Part shown: positions 11,506 to 20,783 of the stretch, in pieces
Numbering within the stretch: the first letter of the stretch is position 1
How the letters are laid out: every line of letters begins with the position of its first letter
Assembly: GCA_015179125.1 (NCBI GenBank)
Contig: WHVA01000009.1
Coordinates: 310,001-374,000, forward strand
Reading direction: 5' to 3'
From: Gautieria morchelliformis
Lineage: Eukaryota > Basidiomycota > Agaricomycetes > Gomphales > Gomphaceae
Length of the DNA: 64,000 nt
Program-made: the position numbers and the translations under genes
The notes under the pieces: generated by a model
What the model was told of the DNA's origin: nothing
Databases searched by the model: none
What the model saw: only the letters and a program-made list of their open reading frames with translations

Positions 11506-12580
11506 TGTCAAGATTGGTTTTCAAGCGTTAATATCGTGTATTAGTGAACACAGCAAATGCCCGAATAACTTGTGCGAAATAAGTATGCCGTTTGGCGAAT
11601 AGGTGAACCAATGAATGTTCACAAGGTAAGAGGGTTTGCCTAAACGGGGCTTGCCCTATCTACAGTCGTAGCGAAATAGCCCGTGGCTCTTGACAATGTA
11701 ACATGCAAGGTCTCACGGAAGGGCTGTCTAAGTCTCGACAATCCCTTCGCTGGCAGAGGTGCTCCTTCAGAGCCCTTCGCCAACAGCACGGAAAATGGTT
11801 CGAAGGCTAAGGTAACGAAGATGAAGTATGAGAACTCAGTTGGGGTTAGGGTTAGGGGTTAGGGGTTAGGGTTGGGGTTAGGGTTGGGGTTGGGGGTTAG
11901 GGCTGGTCGGAGATAGAAATCTCCAAGAGAAGGCTTAAGACGATGATCACAGTGAGGTCAAGTTTGCACAAGATGCACGATGTATGATAATTGAACTGGG
12001 GAATATACATGCGAATGTAAACTACTTATATCGAATGCTCATATGGTATCAGCGAATAGGAAAGAGGCCGTCAAGAGTCTGGTTGGATAGGGGTGCGCAG
12101 TCATGATACTAAGGAGATGGAATAAACATACAATAGAGTGAGGGAAGAATGCGAACGTGGAACGACGGAGAGTAAAAGGGGGCGAAGGCACTTATGGACA
12201 AAACCATGTCTTGGGACCCGCATACATGCTACCCTGCACGGACTCTTCGTTCACTGGGTTGATCCCGCACAACCTATGGAAGGGGCGCCCTGCGAACACA
12301 CATTGGCCATACGAACACCCAATGGGGTTGGATTAAGAAGATGATGGGGCTAATGATGAACCATCATGCCGGGTGATTGGTATCGATCATTTTTGATGGC
12401 GTGCCTGCTGGCGAAATGCGCGAGCAGCGAACAGCGGTTCCGAGGGTGAGGTGAACAGCGAGTAGGGTGGATGTAGAGGAGGAGTGGTCGGTAGGTGCGG
12501 CGAACTCTGACGAAGATGCTAGGGAGTGACGAGGGGGAACATGGAGGTAGCGCGGTAGGAGAAATAAACCGGTCATGACA
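11506..12580 (-). repeat. Chromovirus LTR (5' LTR of the copy) with telomere-like patch
   Basis: It starts TGTCAAGATTGG and ends CGGTCATGACA on the plus strand. It matches the left LTR closely but differs in length at two places: a short extra block near 11,750-11,780 that is also present in the LTR at 19,331, and a TTAGGG-like patch at 11,839-11,903. Confidence 0.92.
11839..11903 (+). repeat. Interstitial telomere-like repeat (TTAGGG / TTGGGG / TTAGGGG)
   Basis: About ten tandem units of GGTTAGGG, GGGTTAGG and GGTTGGGG type occupy about 65 bp inside the right LTR. In the left LTR the matching place carries ordinary LTR sequence of about 22 bp (CCAGTGATGCCTAAGTCC...). Basidiomycete telomeres are commonly TTAGGG, so this reads as telomere-type DNA patched into the LTR after insertion. 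Confidence 0.85.
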
Positions 12581-12585
12581 TGAGT

Positions 12586-13500
12586 CTGAATGTGTCCTCT
12601 ACCGCTTACACAAGCCTGTGCAATTCAAACCCAGCTGGCACATGACTTGCATCATAGCAACCATGGCTGTGCAAGGCTGCGTACAAAGTCACACAAAGAT
12701 GTACAAAGCCAACACTAGGGTGCAGGTTTGATAAAGCCTATTGGATGAAGGATCCTCCAAACGCAACACTACGACACCAAATAGGCCCCTTGATGTCATA
12801 GCAGCTGTGTAGGGCTGTGCAGGGCAGTGCAAGGCTGTGTATGGCTGTGAAAGGCTGTGCAACCCAGGGAAGGTGATTGGCTATCTATTTCCAATTTCTT
12901 TGCACAAACACACCGCAATAGTTACGAGGGTGTGTTTCAGCAGTGCAAATATTTACTTATGACATCACTCACCTAATAGATAGAAGAACCCCATTTTACG
13001 TAATCCTGTGTATTTTACAATATAAAAGGAGGCCATTCTGACCTCCTTGAATCATCATTCTAGCAATCTAACATCTTCTATCCATGTGACCTCGTGTGAC
13101 TTGCATCTTACTAAGCTGCTAATCCCAGCTAGGGTTATTCACTTACTTTAGTGTCTAATTCCTTGTTAAGTAGATACTTTTCTGCTTAGCCACCTAGACT
13201 AATCCTCCGTGTGTAATTCTACAGAGTGAGTCTGTCAATTGATAGTCTTGCCATTCGCACTCCAATACCCGAGACGATCTGATCAGTCGATTTTCCTGAT
13301 TAGAGACTTTCACAAGTCACTTCTAAAACTCGTTCATCCCTCGTTTTATTGCTGTGCGCTGGTATATTATCAGGGCAGTCCATTTATAAACTTGCCTGCT
13401 AAGTAAGAGGGACGGCAGACCCAGCCAGGACCCCCACAGCCACATGCCAGCCCTCTCACCGCTCCCAACAACATCAGCCTGGGCCCCACTGCTCGAAGGG
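12586..13500. other. Promoter-like, gene-free stretch with a GGCTGTG minisatellite
   Basis: I see no coding gene. Bases 12,800-12,866 carry six or seven degenerate copies of GGCTGTGTA/GGCTGTGCA. A TATAAAAGGA box stands at 13,021-13,030 and is followed by about 200 bp without coding signal, as in an LTR promoter or a 5' leader. The end leads into the LINE fragment. It may be an LTR remnant of an unrecognised element, but no second copy is in the window. Confidence 0.4.
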
Positions 13501-13543
13501 GACACATAGATGGAAGCGATGGGCCGCCCTCACCAACCCAGTA

Positions 13544-14985
13544 GTGATGTCCTACATGCTAGAACCATCGCCAAAGAGACTGAGAATATACCAACAAAAT
13601 CTCAATAAATCCGACAAGGCCCGATACGACCTCATCAACTCTACAATACACATGGAGCAAGACCTAATACTGCTGCAAGAGCCCTATATAGACATGCTGG
13701 GAAACACGAAGGCTAATCACAACTGGCGAGTACTATATCCTTCTTCTCATCTTACTGACCCAGCTGCCAAGCGTTCAGTGATATTGGTGAACACAGCGCT
13801 GGACACCAACATATGGTCACAAATTTCTTTCACTGCATCAAACGATGTGACGGCAGTCCAGCTCAAGCACCCTCGAGGCAAGATAATGATTTTTAACATC
13901 TATAATGATTGTGAGCACTCGGCGATGCTGAGGGCCATCGACAGCTATGTCAACTCGGAGTGGAATCGCATCATCCAACACGAGATGGATTCCCTGATGT
14001 GGTGCAGGGATTTCAACCGGCACCACCCCATGTGGGACGAGGAGAGGAACCACCACCTATTCACGGCAGTGGCAACCAGGGCTGCGGAGGAGTTGATCTC
14101 CCTCCTAGCAGACTACAACATGGTTATGACATTGCCAAGGCGCCTCCCTACCCTACAGTCCATGTCTACAAAAAATTGGACGCGAGTCGACAACGTGTTC
14201 TGTACAGATAACATAGCTGACTCGATTGTCATCTGCGATACTGCGCCGGGAAGAAGAGGGCCTGGCACTGACCACGTGCCCGTCCTCACAACACTCGACA
14301 TCGACGTCGAGGTCAAGAAACCGGAACCATTCCACAACTTCAGAATGGTCGACTGGGGTGGCTTCAGGGAACAACTGGCCGAGCAGCTTGAGGCAATCCC
14401 AGACGCGAGGGAACCAGGTGCCATGGCTGAGTTCAATGAGATGGTCAGTGCGCTAACAGTTGCCATCCAGGACACCATCGAAATTGCCGTGCCGCTGTCA
14501 AAGCCAGTGCCACACTCGCGTTGGTGGTGGACTAGGGAGCTGTCAGAGCTGAAGAAGAAAAAGAATAGGATAAATCATCAGTCTTATAAGCACTGCGCCT
14601 CTGCTGACCACCCCTGTCACGAAGAACACAGGGAGATAAGTGAAAAATACGGCAAAGCGATCAGCAAGGCCAAGGCACAGCACTGGGCCGACTACCTGGA
14701 AGGGTTGGACGAGGGATTGCTATGGACGGCGAATAAATACCTAACTAATCTGGCCACTGACAGAGGGAGGTCCCGGATTCCCTCACTGCACACCGTGGAC
14801 AGCAATGGCGTCGCTAGTACAGCAGAGACCAACGAAGAAAAAAGCAGGGCTCTTGCCACAGCTTTTTTTCCACCCAGACCCGCTGAATCACAGGTCCCCC
14901 CAGGCTACCGGTACCTGAGACGAGTGAACCACTCATTCCAGCTAAATGAAGACCAGCTCAGGCATCAGATATGCAAGCTGAATTG
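13544..14985 (+). pseudogene. LINE (Tad/I-like) ORF2 fragment: endonuclease domain without reverse transcriptase
   Basis: A 482-codon frame encodes an exonuclease-endonuclease-phosphatase domain of a non-LTR retrotransposon. Its motifs are IYQQNLNKS, DLILLQEPYID, DFNRHHPMWDEE, the Tyr/Arg-Asp segment NWTRVDNVFCTDN and the catalytic GTDHVPV near the end. A basic linker follows (HSRWWWTRELSELKKKKN). The usual GDFN is RDFN here. The frame ends HQICKLNCT, where a LINE would normally continue into KLN.YKAPG and the reverse transcriptase. Instead the sequence switches to unrelated DNA at about 14,985. Loss of the 3' rather than the 5' part is unusual for a LINE and points to later recombination. 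Confidence 0.88.
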
Positions 14986-15344
14986 CACGTAAATGTGCCA
15001 ATCTGGAGTGCATGGAGCACATCATGAGTGATGGTTATTGGGACAATGTTGATACTGAATGCATACATGCCGCTCCATGCATGCACACTGTCCTTGAGAA
15101 GCACCCAGTGGTGCAACGACACCTAGGTTGGGTTCCACCAGCATCAGTAACACCAGGTAAGCACTCTAGCTCTTAGCACCCCATGTTGAACATCCTTCTC
15201 CATTGATCACCAGGCCAGATGATGCCTCTTTCAGCCCAGTGCCACACAGTTTATAGTTGGGGCGACCTGTTCATGCGCAGCAACATACAATATCCAGATA
15301 GGCCCCATGAGCCTAACTCTCTGTGGAATGATGCTATCACTGTG
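14985..15344 (+). pseudogene. Unrecognised split ORF fused to the LINE end
   Basis: A frame with no stop reads CANLECMEHIMSDGYWDN to LGWVPPASVTPG and ends at a strong donor (CCAG|GTAAGC, intron 15,156-15,213). It continues in frame after CACCAG as QMMPLSAQCHTVYSWGDLFM to LWNDAITV and a stop at 15,344. The spliced frame and codon pattern suggest part of a real gene captured at the LINE breakpoint. I do not recognise a family, and no start codon belongs to it. Confidence 0.4.
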
Positions 15345-15359
15345 TGATCTCACAATCAG

Positions 15360-15545
15360 GGGACACTTGTGTGTGCCAATCCTGTGTTTGTGCCAGTACC
15401 CATCAGGTCTGTTTTGTAACATTTCTGGTGGATCTGGTCAATTCTACTAGGGACAAATGCTTCTCGCCTGCATTCATCAATTACTGATCCCTCAACATCA
15501 GAATCATCTGTCTTCCTGTGTTGTCCTCGAAAACTTTGATTTAAG
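15360..15545 (-). pseudogene. KDZ-like transposase scrap
   Basis: A minus-strand frame reads DDSDVEGSVIDECRREAFVP and then SRIDQIHQKCYKTDLMG. This resembles the segment before the CRHD motif in Kyakuja-Dileera-Zisupton transposases (a Cys, an F-x-A/P-S-R patch, then K...F.DTGLM). It is too short for certainty and no catalytic residues are present. Confidence 0.35.
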
Positions 15546-16112
15546 CAATGGTCCTATAGCTTGCCCTTCTTGACATGTCCTACATGGCAAAATCACGCAC
15601 CTCATTATCAAACCAACAGTAAGTGCAGACCCATTTCATATTACCACTTTATTCATGCTACAATGTTTAGTATATCAAGGCTCATATCCTTCTGGTGTTC
15701 CAAACTTGTTAGATATATCTTCAATCTGTTTTGATGCACTGAAGAGCCTGATAAAGCTCAGGGGCCACCAATCACATGTTGGGATAAAGTGCACACCATG
15801 GTAAGGTGCAAGTGGCGATAATGCATGTTGTGATAATGCACACAGGGACAACACACATCATGATACTGCATTGGCAATAATGCACGCACATTGGTGATAA
15901 TGCACCTCGTGATAAAGCAATGTGTGGTTGGAGTTCCCCTGGGGGGATGGTTGTAACTGTCATATATATATATGTATTTATAACTTAGCTCATCTATATT
16001 TCATAAAATATATCACAATCAAGGCAGTTTCCAGCACCTGTAAGGCATGCTTAATCCTAGCCCCAAAGTTCTTTCTCACAGTCTGCTGCTCCCCCAGGAA
16101 AGGGTGTATACC
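15546..16112. repeat. Gene-free stretch with degenerate GATAATGCAC repeats
   Basis: Bases 15,780-15,920 contain at least six spaced copies of GATAATGCAC, GCAATAATGCAC and related words at intervals of about 20-25 bp. Nothing else recognisable is present up to 16,112. Confidence 0.5.
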
Positions 16113-16643
16113 TGTTACGATCCGATCCTTCGTAAGGTTGACCGAGCCCGGGAGCGAAACCTGAGGTAAGGTCCAAGGTTACGGGGCGAGGTTGTGATAG
16201 GGAGGTCGGAGAGGGACTTGGCTTCAGCTTATGTGCTGTGCTGACCCTACATACAAGTCCCGACTTCAGAGGTAAACGAATAAGAGGTGAGGTTTGGTTT
16301 AAGAGGCGAAGGCTTAGAAAACTAACTAAGGATCAAAGGGTACGATAGTTGATTTTCAGACTGAAGAATAGGAATGCATACAGGGGGTTTATATATGGGC
16401 GAGGGTAAGGGTCAGGGGCGAGCATATGTGGGGGAATCAGGGCGAGGTCAATATACAAATGATGCGTGATAGGATGGGATCAGTAACTAAGGGGATTTGG
16501 GCATGGGATCAAGGTTGGATATGAGCTCGGGCTCGGGCTTGGGCGCAGGCTTATAATCACAAGTACTCGGGCTCGGAAAAAGAGTTGTACCAGTAAGTAA
16601 CCAGCCAAAGGCCGGGTCCTTATAATACCCTATTGTCTAAACA
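16113..16643. repeat. Candidate LTR remnant
   Basis: The block begins TGTTACGATCCGATCC and ends TTGTCTAAACA, giving TGTT...AACA termini over 531 bp, with a TTTATATATGG box near 16,389. No second copy is in the window and no clean target duplication is seen, so this rests on the termini and composition. Its end touches the insertion site of the solo Copia LTR. Confidence 0.35.
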
Positions 16644-16645
16644 TC

Positions 16646-17133
16646 TGTTGGGTGCATTTATGCTCCTGCACCAAAATCAAGCATAATATGTTCGATTTAT
16701 TGTGTGGTGTTTCAATCTTTTCTCACATTGTTCTTGTACCATGCATTCACTTCTCTGCTTATTTTCGAAATTTTCTAGTCACTCTCTACCTCTCCATTTC
16801 ATTCTGTTATTTCTATTTTCACAGGCGGCTGCACCCAGCGGAGTTTGAAATGACTTCGACGCACGAGCCCTTGGGCGCTAAAGGGCCGGGTGCAGGTATA
16901 TGCAGTCTGAGACAGAATAATACTCCTCTCCCAGTGACAATAAATTCACTGAGAGAGGCGAGTAGTATTCTTTGTATTTTCATAACATGTTGACTGAAAA
17001 TCATGTAGTACATTTGATTCTAGGTATTGTATTAATATGACAGTGACAATAAATTCACTGAGAGAGTACATTTGATTCTAGCTTTCTAAGAACTCTACCG
17101 AACCTTCCCTGCCATAACCCCAAGTTGCTAACA
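16646..17133 (+). repeat. Solo Copia LTR with ACATC target duplication
   Basis: This 488-bp block starts TGTTGGGTGCATTTATG, ends TTGCTAACA and is homologous to the Copia LTR at 1,080-1,577 along its length. ACATC stands immediately before (16,641-16,645) and after (17,134-17,138). This is a solo LTR left by recombination between the two LTRs of a full insertion. Confidence 0.93.
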
Positions 17134-17138
17134 ACATC

Positions 17139-18215
17139 AATAGTTGCATATCTTTGTACTATACATGCCTATTATTTTAAACATACCTTCTAATCAGATC
17201 TCTCAACCATATATAATAATATAGTACAGGTATGGTCCATACTTGCTTCTATATTCTGTGATTGTACATCTAACATGTTTCATATCTACTTCTAACATGT
17301 ACTCATATGGTCCATACTTGCCTTTATATTCTATCATCATACATGTAACAAGCTTCATATATACTTTTAATATATAGTCATCCACATCCTCTCTGAAATT
17401 GCTCTGTTATCTCAATACACACCATGCTTTAGCACATACAACCATATTTTTAAAATATCAGAACATTCAAAAAAATTTAGGATATCCACAATATACAAGT
17501 TGCTCAAAATGATGGACTATGAATTCGGTTAGGGTTGATATATTAAAAGATATCTAATATATCCTAGAAGAATGTACATTGTTGTCAATGTGAACATCCT
17601 CCCTGACAGACTCACCAGGAAATCTACGTGTGTCTGGATATGCACAGTCACAGACAACTCAGTGCTGGACTTATATATGATTGTCTGGCTGAGAGTGGCT
17701 ATGTGATCTGATGGTCCGCAATCTTCCTTGAGAGTTTGAAAGATATGGAATGGAGGACTCATTGACAACAGAACTCACTAGAGAACGTAATCACTTCTGT
17801 TTTAATCAAATTCCGAGTATTTGTGAGGCGGGTTGCGATAGCTGAATGAATAACTTTGAGATTGTGTCCCTCCTTTTCCAGAGTCAGCCTGCTTACTGAT
17901 AGCTCACACAATGCTCCCTGGAAGTATATAATAATGAGTGTGAGTAATGGAATAGAGGCACAAAAATACATGAACTTATCTATGAGTCACGGGAGTGGCA
18001 CATTTCCTCTATATGAAAGTAGCTCGGTGGGTTGTGGGTGCACTGCTGACAAATAATATTACATAAAAATTAGATCAGTGGGGAGCGGCGCAGCCGTGAG
18101 CACCAATGCTGCACAGCGGTCACATGACCAGTTTGCGACAATCGCGCGTGGTATAAAGGCAGAACAGTAAGGAGGGAGTGCCAGGAACCTGCCCAACCGG
18201 CAATTCCTCTCTCTA
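17139..18215. other. AT-rich gene-free stretch with a 78-bp tandem repeat
   Basis: Two imperfect copies of a unit starting TATGGTCCATACTTGCxT lie at about 17,231-17,310 and 17,307-17,385. A short minus-strand frame through them has a repeated peptide, but the low-complexity DNA explains this. A GTATAAAGGC box at 18,151-18,160 precedes the microsatellite. No gene is recognised. Confidence 0.45.
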
Positions 18216-18320
18216 ATGTCTGCTCTGTCTGCTGTCTGCTGTCTCCTCTGTCTGCTGTCTGCTGTCTCCTCTGTCTGCTGTCTGCTGTCTCCTCTGTCTG
18301 CTGTCTCCTGTCTCCTCCTT
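18216..18320. repeat. TGTCTGC / TGTCTCC microsatellite
   Basis: About 105 bp of alternating CTGTCTGCTGTCTGC and CTGTCTCCTCTG words are arranged as a higher-order repeat of about 28 bp, present roughly three times. Confidence 0.85.
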
Positions 18321-18539
18321 TAGCCGGCTGTGTTGGGCCTGTCTATTGCTTTGGCTGGCTGGCTATCTATTGGCTTGGCTGGTGGGGTCTACTGCCTTGG
18401 CTTGCTTCCCATTGGTAGGTAATGTCTCTTTTAATGCATTGCCATGTATTTTATTTTATTTGTGTTTGTAATTTTATTGGTTCCTTTTTTTTTTTTTTCA
18501 TAATACTGTATTGTCACAAATGTGCTTTATATTTTTGTG

Positions 18540-19200
18540 AATTTTTTCGAAAATAGATTTAAATAAAATTCCAAGACTGTGCTGAAAAAAGTGTATTTAA
18601 TATATATATTTTTCAGGTTTTTTTCAAAAATAGACATCAATAAGTTTCCTCTAAAATTAATGACAATAGGTTCTGCTTTGAAATTTGGTTTGTTTTGTTG
18701 TTTTATTTACTGTAAAGCTGCTCACCAGGCACTCCTCTCTGGCTATACTGGTGGCTGGCTCACTATGGCTTTGGCTGGGCTCTGGGTTTCTCTGTCAGTC
18801 TCTGGGCTTCTCTGGCTTTGGCTGGGCAGTAATAACAGCTTCTGCTTCAATGTACTGTACTTTTTCTGACATTTTTTCGCAAATAGATATCAATACATTA
18901 TCCTGACTTTGTGAAAATTGACAACAGCTCCAGGTTAAATGTACGGTGCATTTTGTTGACATTTTTCAAAAAATAGATAATCCTAACTTTGCTAAAATTA
19001 ATAACAGCTTCAGCTTACATATACTGGACATTGTCTTGACATTTATTCGAAAAATAGATAATCCTGACTTTGTTAAAATTAATGACAGCAGCTGCTTAAA
19101 TATGGTTTCCTTTACTATTTTATTTATGTCTGTATATGTCACAAAATAGATATTGTCCCTGAGTTTGCTAAAAGTTAATGATAAGTAACAGCCTCTGCTT
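18540..19200. repeat. Tandem array of diverged units of about 80-100 bp, AT-rich
   Basis: Units recur at about 18,541, 18,617, 18,870, 18,957, 19,038 and 19,140. Each holds TTTTTCgAAAAATAGATA, then ATCCTGACTTTGTTAAAATT, then AATGACAGC and a CTGCTTAAATATG-like tail. Similarity is clear but spacing varies. No protein is encoded. The array ends just before GGCATGCTACACAC-type short repeats and the chromovirus LTR at 19,331. Confidence 0.75.
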
Positions 19201-19330
19201 GCTTCACCCTGAGGCCCTTGGGGATATGCTACACATGCCATTGGGACATGCTACGCATGCTATACTCGAGGGGCATGCTACACACACTATGCATGGAGAC
19301 ACACATGTTATGCGTGGGGACACGCACCCT

Positions 19331-20604
19331 TGTCAAGATTGGTTTTTAGGTGTTAATATTGTGTATTAGTGAACACAGTGAATGCCCGAATGACTTGTGC
19401 GAATAAGTAGGCCGTTCGGCGAATAGGTGAACCAATAAATGTTCACAGGATAAGAGGGCTGCCCGAGCGGAGCTCACCCTATCTACGGTCGTAGCGAAAT
19501 AGCCCGTGGCACTTGACGATGTAACGTGCAAGGTGTCACGGAAGGGTTGTCTAAGTAGCGACAATCCCTTCGCTGGCAAAGGTGCTCCTTCGGAGCCCTT
19601 CGCCATCAGCACAGAAAATAGTTCGAAGGCTAAGGTAACGAAGATGAAGTATGAGAACTCACCAGTGATGCCTAAGTCCTCTCCTGGTTGAAGATAGAAA
19701 TCTCCAGGAGAAGGCTCAAAACGATGATCACAGTGAGGTCAAGTTTGCACAAGATGGACAACGTATGATAATTGAACTGGAGAATATACATGCAAATGTA
19801 AACTACTTATATCGAATGCTCGTAAGGTATCAGCGAATATAGGAAAGAGGCCGTCATGAGTCAGGGTTGGATAGGGGTGCGCAGTCATGATACTAAGTAG
19901 ATGGAATAAACATACAATAGAGTGAGGGAAGAGTGCGAACATGAAATGATGGAGAGTAAAGGTGGCGAAGGCACCTATGTACGAAATCATGTCTTGGGGC
20001 CCGCATATACACCGCCCTGCACGGGTTCTTCATCTGCTGGGTTGATCCCACATGACTTACGGGTAGGACGTCCCGCAAACGCACCCTGCTCATATGAACA
20101 CCAAAAGGGGGTTGGACCGAGAAGCTGATGGAGCTACTGACGAGCCATCATGCCGGGTAGGGATATTGATCGTGATTTGATGGTGTGCCTGCTGGCGAAT
20201 GATGCGAGCAGCGAATGGCTGTTCAGTGAAATGCGAGGAAGGGCTAACAGAGATGACATAGGGCAGGAGTGGTCGAGGTGGAGGGTGAAGCCGAGCGAAC
20301 ATGGGGCAGGAGTGGCGAAAGGGGAAATGGGGATAACAAGGTGCAGGAAATACACAAGTCATGACAATCCAATCATAGGAACATCATCGAAAGAGGGTTG
20401 ATCAGAGGAGGTGATAGGCCCAGCGATGACTGCCATGTCAGTCCAAAGATGTCAATCATGCTTTGACGGCATGGCTATGGTAAATGGCGCGAACAGTGAA
20501 GATCGGTTGCCGAACACAGTGAGGGCGATCGGAACGAACACGGAGGTGGAGTGAGAAATGGGAGAACAGGGCATCTGAGTATAGGAAATAAACGCGTCAT
20601 GACA
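19331..20604 (-). repeat. Chromovirus LTR, copy 2
   Basis: The plus strand starts TGTCAAGATTGGTTTTTAGG and ends CGCGTCATGACA. It is longer than the LTRs of copy 1 and clearly diverged from them. It is followed by GTATCCCCCTCCTAGC, the complement of the purine tract. Confidence 0.92.
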
Positions 20605-20728
20605 GTATCCCCCTCCTAGCTTCAGAGTCCAACGACGTAGTGCTCTGGGTGGGGGACGAGTCTGAGGACGTAATAGTGCCCCCGACACGATCTCTCACCA
20701 CTTGGTCCGTGCACGGCTCAGCCCTGGG

Positions 20729-20738
20729 TTTTAAAAGG
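20729..20738 (+). promoter_or_regulatory. TATA-like box of the antisense unit
   Basis: TTTTAAAAGG stands 46 bp upstream of the ATG at 20,784. A TTTAAAA occurs at the matching place in copy 1 (6,188-6,194). This suggests the antisense unit has its own promoter rather than using the LTR. Confidence 0.4.
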
Positions 20739-20783
20739 CATTGCGACGTGAGGCGACAGGTTCATTCCATCATTCAACCCCTC

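Larger units (their letters stand above)
5042..12580 (-). mobile_element. Ty3/Gypsy chromovirus, LTR-to-LTR copy with TGAGT target duplication
   Basis: Two LTRs (5,042-6,044 and 11,506-12,580) bound a 5.5-kb interior, and TGAGT occurs on both outer sides (5,037-5,041 and 12,581-12,585). The element reads on the minus strand. A purine tract (AGGAGGGGG on the minus strand, 6,047-6,055) abuts the left LTR, which is therefore the 3' LTR. The interior holds protease, reverse transcriptase, RNase H, integrase and a chromodomain. No gag core was recognised; only a proline-rich-leader-like repeat block is present. Coding is broken, with about three breaks in pol. By eye the LTRs differ by roughly 2% apart from two length differences, so the insertion is comparatively recent. 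Confidence 0.93.

Noticed and set aside
12800-12866. CRISPR-like repeat array
   Set aside because: The GGCTGTG words are contiguous and degenerate with no spacers, and the genome is fungal. It is a minisatellite.
15231-15422. Minus-strand 63-codon ORF as part of a KDZ transposase
   Set aside because: Only the stretch right of about 15,360 shows the KDZ-like pattern. The remainder overlaps the better-supported plus-strand exon.
16113-16643. Full LTR retrotransposon left of the solo Copia LTR
   Set aside because: Only one LTR-like block is present, without coding sequence, second LTR or target duplication, so it is listed only as a candidate LTR remnant.
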